Origin: an uncultured Archangium sp.
Lineage (GTDB): Bacteria; Myxococcota; Myxococcia; Myxococcales; Myxococcaceae
Direction of reading: 5' to 3'
Assembly (NCBI GenBank): GCA_937875615.1
Contig: CALNBU010000242.1
Location: forward strand, 1 to 12,906
DNA: 12,906 nucleotides
The translations under genes and the position numbers were made by a program. The notes beneath the pieces were generated by a model. It saw only the letters and a program-made list of their open reading frames with translations, made no database searches and was not told the origin of the DNA. Shown here in pieces: positions 1 to 6,792 of the stretch (positions are counted from its first letter, which is position 1; every line of letters begins with the position of its first letter).

Positions 1-2
1 CG

Positions 3-1016
3 GCGGGCCAGGCCGGCCTCGACGCGGCGCTCGGGCACCTGGAGAACGGTGATGACGTCGGGCTCCGACGCGCGCTACGCGCCGCGTCCGCCGAGCAGCG
101 GGCCTCGGCCGCCGGGCATTTCTTCGATGGCGAGCTGCGCCTCCTGGAAGGAGAGGTGCTCGCCGCCGAGCGGGCCTTCGAGGCGTGCCTGCAACAGGCG
201 CCGGGCCTCGGCGTGGCCTGGAACCGGCTGGGCGACCTCGCGCAGCACCGGCACCACCTGCGCGACGCGGCGCGCCTCTACAAGAAGGCGCTGCTGCTGG
301 GCGTGGACGACGCCAACGCGTGGGAAGACCTGGGCGACGTCCTCGCCTCGCTGCAAGAGCCAGACGCCGCGCGGCGCGCGTGGGAGAAGGCCGCGGAGCG
401 CGAGCCCGGAGGCCCGGCGCAGCGCAAGCTCGACGCGCGCGCACCCACGCCCTCACGCCCCGGAGCCCCCGCGGTGGGCAAGGTGGGCGTGCTGGGCTGG
501 AGCCACTCGGGCGGCGCGGTCTCTCCGCTCGAGGCGGCCGCGGTGCCGGGGCGCGGCGAGCTCATCTTCAGCCTCAACGTAGGCGCCACCGGCCAGGAGG
601 CGGCGCGCGTGGCCTTCACCGTGCTCAAGGCGCGCGCGGCCGCGCTGGGCATCGACGAGCTGGTGCGGAGCTTCGACCTCCACCTGCACTTCACCGACAC
701 CCACATCGGCAAGGACGGCCCCTCCGCGGGCCTGGCGCTGTTCCTCGCCGGCGCCTCCGCCTTCACCCAGCGCCCCACCCGGCCCGCGCTGGCCGCCACC
801 GGAGAGCTGACGCTGCACGGAGAGGTCCAGCCGGTGGGTGGCCTCTACGAGAAGCTCGTCGCGGCGCATCTGGCGGGCATCGAGACCGTGCTGCTGCCGC
901 GCCGCAACCTGCGGGAGGCGAAGGCCCTGCCCCCAGAGGTGGCCGGGCGGCTGGAGCTCATCTTCGTCGACACCGTCGCCGACGCCATCGACCACGCGCT
1001 GCTACAGCGCACCTGA
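3..1016 (+). CDS. TPR-repeat protein with C-terminal Lon (S16) peptidase domain, 5'-partial
   Basis: The frame is open from the window edge, so the true start lies upstream; 337 codons are visible. Counting from base 3, residues about 46-140 form TPR-like helical pairs (for example WNRLGDLAQ, WEDLGDVLASL). After a Pro/Ala-rich linker, residues about 157-335 match the Lon proteolytic domain. The opening resembles Lon (VGVLGWSHSGG, then PGRGEL). The nucleophile motif KDGPSAG has Ser241 (bases 723-725). The general-base motif GGLYEKL has Lys284 (bases 852-854), and the 43-residue Ser-Lys spacing equals that of E. coli Lon S679/K722. The peptidase dyad is therefore intact. No AAA+ domain or membrane segment is visible, and TPRs occupy the place directly before S16 where Lon has its ATPase. 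A role in ATP-independent or partner-assisted peptide cleavage is inference. The J-like gene follows after 18 bases, probably in the same operon. Confidence 0.88.
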   Translation, partial: AGQAGLDAALGHLENGDDVGLRRALRAASAEQRASAAGHFFDGELRLLEGEVLAAERAFEACLQQAPGLGVAWNRLGDLAQHRHHLRDAARLYKKALLLGVDDANAWEDLGDVLASLQEPDAARRAWEKAAEREPGGPAQRKLDARAPTPSRPGAPAVGKVGVLGWSHSGGAVSPLEAAAVPGRGELIFSLNVGATGQEAARVAFTVLKARAAALGIDELVRSFDLHLHFTDTHIGKDGPSAGLALFLAGASAFTQRPTRPALAATGELTLHGEVQPVGGLYEKLVAAHLAGIETVLLPRRNLREAKALPPEVAGRLELIFVDTVADAIDHALLQRT

Positions 1017-1025
1017 AGGGGGGAA
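1016..1025 (+). promoter_or_regulatory. Ribosome binding site for the J-domain/TPR gene
   Basis: A purine run, AAGGGGGGAA, begins at the last base of the preceding stop codon and lies about 10 bases before GTG 1035. No other start codon occurs in that frame between this site and 1035, so it supports the GTG start. It also suggests tight coupling to the upstream TPR-Lon gene. Confidence 0.6.
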
Positions 1026-1034
1026 CCTGCAACC

Positions 1035-2564
1035 GTGAGCAACGTCCACAGCAAGAACTTCTACGAGATTCTCGGCATCGAACGCGGCGCTGACGCCCGC
1101 ACGGTGAAGAAGGCCTACTTCACCCTGGTGCGGCGCTACCCACCGGAGACCGCGCCCAAAGAGTTCCAGAAAATCCGGGAGGCCTACGAGGTCCTCTCCA
1201 ACGACGACTCCCGGCGCGACTACGACTCGGTGGGCTTCAACACCAACGACGGCGAGACCTCGTCGCGGCTGGCCGACGCCATGGCGGCCATGGACGGCGG
1301 CCGCTTCAGCGACGCCCGCCTCATCCTCGCGGCGCTGGTGAAGGAGCAACCCTCGCTCGCCTTCGCCAGAGACCTCCTCGGTCTGACCTGGCTGCGGGAC
1401 AAGATGTACCCCAACGCCATGGCCGTCTTCAGCGGCCTGGTGAAGGAGCACCCCGACAACGGCGCCTACGTGCTGCACCTCGGGTATTCCCAGCACGCGC
1501 AGCAGCTGTTCGCCGAGGCCGAGGCGTCGTTCCGCGCCGCGGCGCAGCGCTCGCGTGAAGATGTCCGCCCGCTCACCGCGCTGGCCGACTGCCTGATGGA
1601 CCAGCGCAAGTGGGACGAAGCGCTCCAGGCCCTCGACGCCGCCATCAACCTCGACGGCGCCGTGGACTTCCGCGACTTCGCGCTCTTCACCCGCAAGCTG
1701 GAGGCGGAGGCCGGACGCAACAACCCGGCGGGCCTCAAGGCGGTGCTCGAGGCGCTCAAGGCCATCTACCCGCCCGACGAAGCGGGCCGTCGCTTCGTGG
1801 CCAACCGCCTGGCGGCGCTCGCGGCGCCGCTCTTCGCCCAGAAGCGACCCGACGAGGCCAACCTGTTGATGCGCGAGGCCGCCGCACTCGACCCGCGCCG
1901 CGCCACGGGCCAGATGCCCACCAGCTTCACGCTGGAGATCGATTCGCTGCCGGAGACCTCAAAGCAGTGGCTCGCCGCGGAGCGCACCCGGCCCTCGCCC
2001 ATGAAGATGGTGGGCAGCCCACGCGCCGGGGCCATCGCCGCCCTGGTGCTGCTGGTGCCGCTCATCGCCCTGATCTTGTGGGGCGCCTTCGACGGGCGGC
2101 GGCCGCTCTCGCCGGGCGAGCTCGCGGCATTCGGGGCGAGCGTGCTCGTGCTGCTGCTGTGCGCGACCTGGGCGGTCCTGCGGCTCATCGACGTCGCCCG
2201 CAGCCCGTACCATCGCTACACCACGGTGCACCCGTTCTACCTGCTGCAGGTCGACCTCGACACGGTCACCGCCTGGCCGCTCACCAACCTGCACGACGTG
2301 CGGCTGACGCACCACTACACCAACGGCGCCTACTCCACGACCAACGTCCACCTGGTGTTCGCGAAGCGCACCTTCAACACCAGCATCCACGGGAAGGAGA
2401 AGGCCGTGGCCTGGGCCGACCAGCTGCTCGCGGCCCGCAGGCGCATGCTGGAGGCGATGCACAGCGGGCTCTCGGAGGAGCGGAACCCCGGCGCCAGAAG
2501 CGGCGCTTCTTCAAGCTTGCGGGGGCGATGGCCGCCCTCACCGCGCTGCTCACGCTGGTGTTGA
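1035..2564 (+). CDS. J-like domain (HPD-less) / TPR membrane protein, 5' part of a frameshifted gene
   Basis: Starts at GTG 1035. Residues 8-60 form a J-like domain (FYEILGIERGAD, then IREAYEVLS), but the invariant HPD is replaced by PPE at residues 36-38 (YPPETAPKEF). Residues about 75-290 are TPR-like repeats. Two membrane helices follow at about 331-352 and 363-387. A region of about 90 residues (PYHRYTTVHPFYLLQVDLD onward) could be a small cytoplasmic beta domain. After about residue 484 (EERNPGA) the frame reads as Arg/Ser/Pro-rich nonsense and stops at 2564. The sensible continuation lies one frame over, in the 2528-3391 entry. Adding one base to the CCCC run at 2486-2489 would give a joined protein of about 785 residues. 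J-like variants without HPD are known and are not expected to stimulate DnaK normally. The client or partner is unknown. Confidence 0.82.
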   Translation: MSNVHSKNFYEILGIERGADARTVKKAYFTLVRRYPPETAPKEFQKIREAYEVLSNDDSRRDYDSVGFNTNDGETSSRLADAMAAMDGGRFSDARLILAALVKEQPSLAFARDLLGLTWLRDKMYPNAMAVFSGLVKEHPDNGAYVLHLGYSQHAQQLFAEAEASFRAAAQRSREDVRPLTALADCLMDQRKWDEALQALDAAINLDGAVDFRDFALFTRKLEAEAGRNNPAGLKAVLEALKAIYPPDEAGRRFVANRLAALAAPLFAQKRPDEANLLMREAAALDPRRATGQMPTSFTLEIDSLPETSKQWLAAERTRPSPMKMVGSPRAGAIAALVLLVPLIALILWGAFDGRRPLSPGELAAFGASVLVLLLCATWAVLRLIDVARSPYHRYTTVHPFYLLQVDLDTVTAWPLTNLHDVRLTHHYTNGAYSTTNVHLVFAKRTFNTSIHGKEKAVAWADQLLAARRRMLEAMHSGLSEERNPGARSGASSSLRGRWPPSPRCSRWC

Positions 2565-3391
2565 TACCGCTCAACGACCGCAAGCGGGACCACCGCGACT
2601 TCGAGATGGCGAAGTGGAGCTACCGGAACAAGGTGAGCGAGCTGGTGTGGTACCTCGAGCGGCACCCCACCGGCCTCCACGCGGCCGAAGCCGAGGCGAT
2701 GATCGAGGCGCTGTACGACGACGCCGAACGGAAGATCGAGACCCACCGGGACAGCGAGATGGCGCCCATGATGCGCGAGCTGGTGAAGACGCTCCGAGCC
2801 AGGCGCTCGACCCGGGTGGGCGTCCGCTACGAGTCGAAGACGCTCTTCGACAAGCTCGACATGGACAAGCTGCCCGACGAGCTCCGCAACAACCTCATCG
2901 ACCCGCGGCCGGCCTTCACCGACCAGGCCAACACCCGCCGTGAGGTCACCATCACCGCCGTGCTCCAGAAGGCCTTCAACACCATGCTGGGAGAGAACGT
3001 GGTCACCATCGGCTCAGACTCCACCGCCGCCCAATACCGCTACGACCCCGACACCCACGAGCGCCAACCCATCGACACCTCCGAGCCTCCCGCGTCCTTC
3101 ATCATCGCCTACGAGGTGCGGCTGACCGGCAGCCTCTATGAGTCGAAGAAGGACCAGGGGCCGCAGCGGAAGTTCCTCGGCGTGGCCTTCTTCTGGGACT
3201 TCGGCGTGCAGCTCGAAGGGGCGCAGGCGCTCGCGCACCGCTTCGTATTCGACTCCGAGCCCGCGAAGGACATCCGCTGGACCACCTCGCGCGCCGGCAG
3301 CGCGTCGCCCACGCTCCCCTACGACAAGATGGCGGAGAGCGCCTTCGACGACTTCAAGGCTCAGCTCACCACGCGCTTCGGTGGCCGCTGA
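2528..3391 (+). CDS. C-terminal part of the J/TPR membrane protein (out of frame): membrane helix plus unknown domain
   Basis: From ATG 2528 the frame gives 287 residues. It opens with a hydrophobic helix (AALTALLTLVLIPL) followed by a charged stretch and an alpha/beta region of unknown family, with phrases such as RVGVRYESKTLF and FLGVAFFWDFGVQLEG. Codon use is strongly GC3-biased, so it is coding. The same frame upstream of ATG 2528 reads RRQKRRFFKLAGAM, a basic flank that fits a cytoplasmic anchor for the helix. This suggests the coding region begins before 2528 and is the tail of the preceding gene after a one-base deletion. No ATG, GTG or TTG is available in this frame between about 2441 and 2528. 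The alternative is a separate overlapping gene starting at 2528, with the GGGGG at 2521-2525 too close to be a good ribosome site. No function assigned. Confidence 0.72.
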   Translation: MAALTALLTLVLIPLNDRKRDHRDFEMAKWSYRNKVSELVWYLERHPTGLHAAEAEAMIEALYDDAERKIETHRDSEMAPMMRELVKTLRARRSTRVGVRYESKTLFDKLDMDKLPDELRNNLIDPRPAFTDQANTRREVTITAVLQKAFNTMLGENVVTIGSDSTAAQYRYDPDTHERQPIDTSEPPASFIIAYEVRLTGSLYESKKDQGPQRKFLGVAFFWDFGVQLEGAQALAHRFVFDSEPAKDIRWTTSRAGSASPTLPYDKMAESAFDDFKAQLTTRFGGR

Positions 3392-3397
3392 GGCGAG

Positions 3398-3431
3398 GCG
3401 CGGCGCTCAACCGGCGCGCGGTGCGCCGCGC
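3398..3431. terminator. GC-rich hairpin between convergent genes
   Basis: GCGCGGCGC (3398-3406) is perfectly complementary to GCGCCGCGC (3423-3431) across a 16-base loop. It begins 7 bases after the + strand stop and overlaps the last codons of the - strand membrane gene. There is no T-tract, so it is at best a factor-assisted or bidirectional attenuating hairpin. In DNA this GC-rich, a 9-bp match could also arise by chance. Confidence 0.3.
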
Positions 3432-3694
3432 AGCGCGGGCCAGTCGCTGAAGGCCAGCACCCCGATGGCGATCCACAGCCCGAAGCCGGGGATCAACAAC
3501 AGCAGCGCCAGCGCGCCGCCGTGGCCGGTCTTGGTGAAGATGCGCCAGAAGCAGAAGACCAGGAAGGCGAACCCCGCCACCGCCGCCAACAGAATGAGCA
3601 GGTAGACGCCGGCGAACGCCGCGATGAACGCGGTCGCGGCCTTGTCGTCGATGGGCGCCTGAGCCAACAACAGCGAGGTGAGCGGAGTGAGCAT
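3407..3694 (-). CDS. Small two-helix membrane protein, function unknown
   Basis: 95 residues from ATG 3694. Residues about 20-50 form a long hydrophobic segment (FAGVYLLILLAAVAGFAFLV) ending in FWRIFTKTGHGG. A second helix at about 60-84 contains the phrase LIPGFGLWIAIGVL. This layout, a first helix, a short Lys/Gly loop, then an 'IPGFGLW'-like second helix, is common in small bacterial inner-membrane proteins of unknown role. Codon use is GC3-rich and normal for the window. No strong ribosome site precedes the start. It lies 47 bases downstream of the DUF1552 gene on the same strand and may be the last gene of that transcription unit, but nothing links it functionally. I do not recognise a named family. 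Confidence 0.7.
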   Translation of the reverse strand: MLTPLTSLLLAQAPIDDKAATAFIAAFAGVYLLILLAAVAGFAFLVFCFWRIFTKTGHGGALALLLLIPGFGLWIAIGVLAFSDWPALRGAPRAG

Positions 3695-3741
3695 GGCCGC
3701 GAAGCTACAGAAGGCCTCGCGTCACGCCACCGGAAAGCACC

Positions 3742-5026
3742 TCAGGCCAGCACGCCCGCCAGCGGGCCAGAGCCGCCGTCCATCGCGCCGTAGGTCGCCA
3801 GGTCGGTGAAGCCCATCCAGTGGAGCGCGGTGACCAGCAGGCGGTGGTTCGACTTGTGCCCGGAGGTCGCCGGGTTGGTGTTGCTGCCGGTCCACGAGGG
3901 GAAGGTGAGGTACTGCCCGCCCCGCACCACGCCCGGGCCGCCGGCCATGACGAAGGGCACGTTGCGCCATTGGTGCTCGCGGCCGATGCCCAGCTCGCTG
4001 CCCCACAGCACCAGCGTGTGGTCGAGCACCGAGCCACCGGCGAGATCCGGCGTGGCCGCCAGCGTGTCGAGCAGGCGCGAGAAGCGGCCCGAGTACCAGG
4101 CGTAGATCTGCGTCAGCTTCTCGTCGGCGTCGTCTTCGGTGGGGCCCTTGTGGGTGTAGTGGTGGTGGCCCCCCTGCAGCGTGCCCGGGTTGTCCGCGGT
4201 GCCTCCCGACAAGCCGATCCACGGGTACACCGAGCCATCGACGTCGGCGATGCGCATCTGCAGGCTCATCACCCGGGTGAGGCCACAGCCGAGCGCCGCG
4301 GCGGCGAGGTCGATCTGTTGATCGAAGCGGTTCTGCCCGTCGCTGCTGCCCGGCGCGGTGGGCTGGTCGCAGTCGGGGGTCTCGGCCTCGAGCCGGGCCT
4401 CGATGGCGCGCACGGCGGTGGCGTGCGCGTCGGGCCAGCTCACGCGCGGCGGCCTCGAGGTCGGGGTTGGGGGCGCTGAAGAACTGGTTGAAGGCGGTGC
4501 TCGGCACGTCGACCGGGTGCTTCACGATGCCCGGCGCCGAGTAGATCATGCGCTTGGCCGGGTGCGCGTCGCCGCAATAGGTGCCCAGCTCGATGCTGCG
4601 GTACGGCGTCTCGCCCGCGGGGAGCCGCTGCGCGATGTATTGATCGACGGTGGTGCCGGTGCCCCAGCCGAACGAGGTGTCGTGGTCCGAACGGTAGAAC
4701 AGCGTGGAGTCGGGGTCGATGCGCGCGCCCGACCACAGCGCGGGCATGGTGTACGTGTGGGGGATGTACTTGCCCGTGCCCCAGGGCAACGCCATGCCGT
4801 CGAGCAGCACCAGCCGCTGCTTGTGCGCGTTGAGCGGCGCGAGGATGGGCCCGTAGGTGAGCGTCTGCCCGCTGACGGTGGGCCGCCAGTTGTGCCAGAC
4901 GGTGCCGTGCGGCGTGAAGACCAACAGCAGCTTCTTGCGGGGCGCGCTGGGGTCGGCGCGCGCCAACCAGGGGAAGAGCGCCGCGGCCATGCCGCTCTGC
5001 AGCAGCGTGCGTCGTGAGACCTTCAT
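3742..5026 (-). pseudogene. DUF1552 family Tat-exported protein, frameshifted
   Basis: ATG 5026 opens with a twin-arginine signal (SRRTLLQSGMAAALFPWLARA), as is usual for DUF1552. Family-like text follows (LLLVFTPHGTVWHNWRPT, then TTVDQYIAQRLP and SIELGTYCG) up to about NPDLEAAAREL near base 4440. That frame then reads as Arg-rich nonsense to a stop at 3722. The real continuation is in the next frame, from about 4443 (GTG) to 3742: DAHATAVRAIEARLEAE, then ALGCGLTRVMSLQMR, LVLWGSELGIG and HRLLVTALHWMGF. Removing one base near the GGG at 4431-4433 joins the halves into about 428 residues. The join also looks short compared with the usual helical stretch before the 'IEARLE' segment, so a slightly larger deletion is possible. 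Its start overlaps the stop of the upstream DUF1592 lipoprotein gene (ATGA), so the two are translationally coupled. The biochemical role of DUF1552 is unknown. Confidence 0.85.
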
Positions 5027-6660
5027 GGTGCGCCCTTTCGGAAATAGTCGGAGGCCGCCAGCTCCGAGATGAGCGCCTCCAGGCCGCCGGGCTGGTTCAC
5101 CTGTCTACCCAGCTCGACGGGGAAGCACTTCACCTCCGCGCTCTCCAGCGCTCCCAGCGCGTAGCGCGTCCACTGCCGGGCGAAGCAGCTGTGCACCTCG
5201 GGGCGCGTCGAGAACAGCGTGGCGAGCGCGCGCGGTCCGTGCACCGGGATGCGCTCCTGTCCGAAGGGAATCTCCACCGCGTCGTCGATGGGCTGGCCGT
5301 TGTCGAGCAGCCGCCAGCGGCCGACGGGGTCGATGTGCTCGAAGCTGAAGCCCACGCCGTCCATCACCCGGTGACAGCCGCCGCACGAGGGGTCCGAGAA
5401 GTGGGCCTCCATGCGCTGGCGCGTGGTGGCCCCCGGCTGGGGCGGCGGCAACGTCAGCGACACCCCGTCGGGCGGCGGCGGCGGCGGCGTACACATGACG
5501 TTGGTCAACAGCGCGTGCCCCCGCACCGAGGGGCTGGTGATGCCGGCGTTCGACATGGCGGTCATCACCCCGGCCAGGGTCAGCACGCCCGCCCGGCGCT
5601 CCGGGTCGAGCGACGTCGTCGCGCCCTCCACCGACAGCACGTCGGCGCCGTAGTGCGCGCGCAGGAGCGGCAGCGTCACCGTCTGCGAGGTGGTCAGTAG
5701 CTGCTCCAGGCTGGCGCCTTCCAGCACCGCCCGGCGCACCAGCAGCACCGGCTCCTGCTCCAGCTCGCGGATGAGCGGCTCGCCCAGCGCCACCACGTCG
5801 GGCCGCGCGTCGGGGCGGCGCATGCGCTCCAGCTCCAACCACTGCGAGACGAAGGCGGTGAAGCCGCGCTCGCTGCGCGCATCGTTGAGCATGAGGTGCA
5901 CCCGCTGACGGATGCCGTCGGCGGTGTCGAGCTCGCCGGCCGCCGCCGCCTCCAACAGCGCGACGTCCGGGTTGGAGCTCCACAGGCTCAGCGCCAACCG
6001 GGTGGCCACCCCGTAGCCATCGAGCCGACCGTCGACGAGCGGCTCGTCGACATAGAGAAAGGAGGGGCTCTGCAGGAACGCCTGCAACACCCAGCGCGCC
6101 CCCTCGCGCGCCCCGGCGTCGCCTGCGCCTGCCTGCGCGACGCCCGCCTGGTACAGCGCGGTGTAGCGCGCCCGCGCCTCCGCCTCGAGCGGACGGCGGA
6201 AGAGCCGCAGGCCCACCTCGTCGAGCAGCCACGACAGGCAGGCGGACGCCGTGCAGCCCGTCAAAGACAGCTCCGGCGAGGTCGAGACCCGCTCGGCGAA
6301 GTCGAGGTAGGCCTGCGCGCCGTTGTCGTCGACGGTGGCGGAGATGTTGGAGCGGTAGGTGAAGACGTGCTCGTCGGACACCGCCAACGGCTCCGAGACG
6401 CCCAGCACGTCGCGCACGGTGAACAGCACGTGCTCCCGGTTGAGGCGCCGCATCGGCACCGTCGCCCCCGGGAGCGGGCTGGGCACGTCGCACACCACCG
6501 GCGCCTCACCGCCGCCCTGCCCCGACACGCCGCCGCCGCCCCCCGTCACCCCCGCGCCGCCGCCCTGATTCGCCTCCCCCGGAATCCAGCCGGTGAGCTC
6601 TCCGATGCACCCGCTCAACCCCGCGACGCACACCAGTATGGCTGCTTGGCGCGATGACAT
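5023..6660 (-). CDS. DUF1592/DUF1588/DUF1585 (planctomycete-type PSD) lipoprotein with CxxCH motif
   Basis: 545 residues from ATG 6660. The signal ends in the lipobox LSGC (Cys18), followed by a Gly-rich tether at about 31-55. The family blocks occur in the usual order. DUF1587-like MRRLNREHVLFTVRDVLGV is followed by DUF1595-like GLRLFRRPLEAEARARY. The DUF1592 block has FLQSPSFLYV and FVSQWLELERM. The DUF1588 block has RAGVLTLAGVMTAMS, SPSVRG and then a PPPPPP run. CGGCH at 426-430 and GFSFEHIDPVGRWR follow, and the DUF1585-like end is RQWTRYALG...SDYFRKG. CGGCH fits a covalent c-type heme site in principle; heme binding is not proven. The frame is open much further upstream, but 6660 was chosen because it gives a clean lipoprotein signal. 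The stop overlaps the DUF1552 start by ATGA, as such pairs often do. Likely envelope-anchored; function unknown. Confidence 0.9.
   Translation of the reverse strand: MSSRQAAILVCVAGLSGCIGELTGWIPGEANQGGGAGVTGGGGGVSGQGGGEAPVVCDVPSPLPGATVPMRRLNREHVLFTVRDVLGVSEPLAVSDEHVFTYRSNISATVDDNGAQAYLDFAERVSTSPELSLTGCTASACLSWLLDEVGLRLFRRPLEAEARARYTALYQAGVAQAGAGDAGAREGARWVLQAFLQSPSFLYVDEPLVDGRLDGYGVATRLALSLWSSNPDVALLEAAAAGELDTADGIRQRVHLMLNDARSERGFTAFVSQWLELERMRRPDARPDVVALGEPLIRELEQEPVLLVRRAVLEGASLEQLLTTSQTVTLPLLRAHYGADVLSVEGATTSLDPERRAGVLTLAGVMTAMSNAGITSPSVRGHALLTNVMCTPPPPPPDGVSLTLPPPQPGATTRQRMEAHFSDPSCGGCHRVMDGVGFSFEHIDPVGRWRLLDNGQPIDDAVEIPFGQERIPVHGPRALATLFSTRPEVHSCFARQWTRYALGALESAEVKCFPVELGRQVNQPGGLEALISELAASDYFRKGAP
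5033..5039 (-). promoter_or_regulatory. Ribosome binding site for the DUF1552 gene
   Basis: On the - strand GAAAGGG lies 6 bases before ATG 5026, inside the last codons of the upstream lipoprotein gene. With the ATGA overlap it supports this start and coupled translation. Confidence 0.5.
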
Positions 6661-6792
6661 GGCCTGACGGTAGGCCGTCGGCGGCGCGCCCGCCAGACCG
6701 CGCCGGGAGATCGTCACCACGGCGCGACAGCGAGCGGCCGCGCCTTCTGCGCCGTTGTCACCGGCGCCAACCCGGACCAACCTGTCGGGCAC
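6661..6792. promoter_or_regulatory. Divergent intergenic region between two lipoprotein genes
   Basis: These 132 bases separate the DUF1592 lipoprotein (-) from the SMP-30-like lipoprotein (+), so both promoters should lie here. No convincing -35/-10 pair is seen. TTGTCA at 6755-6760 is the best -35-like hexamer for the + gene, but its -10 is poor. Bases 6661-6676 form a small inverted repeat (GGCCT, 6-base loop, AGGCC) touching the start codon of the - strand gene, where a Shine-Dalgarno would be expected and none is present. Confidence 0.35.

Noticed and set aside
2480..2500. Programmed -1 ribosomal frameshift at the J/TPR gene break
   Set aside because: There is no canonical slippery heptamer or obvious downstream pseudoknot; only a CCC-C slip is possible. 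A missing base is simpler.
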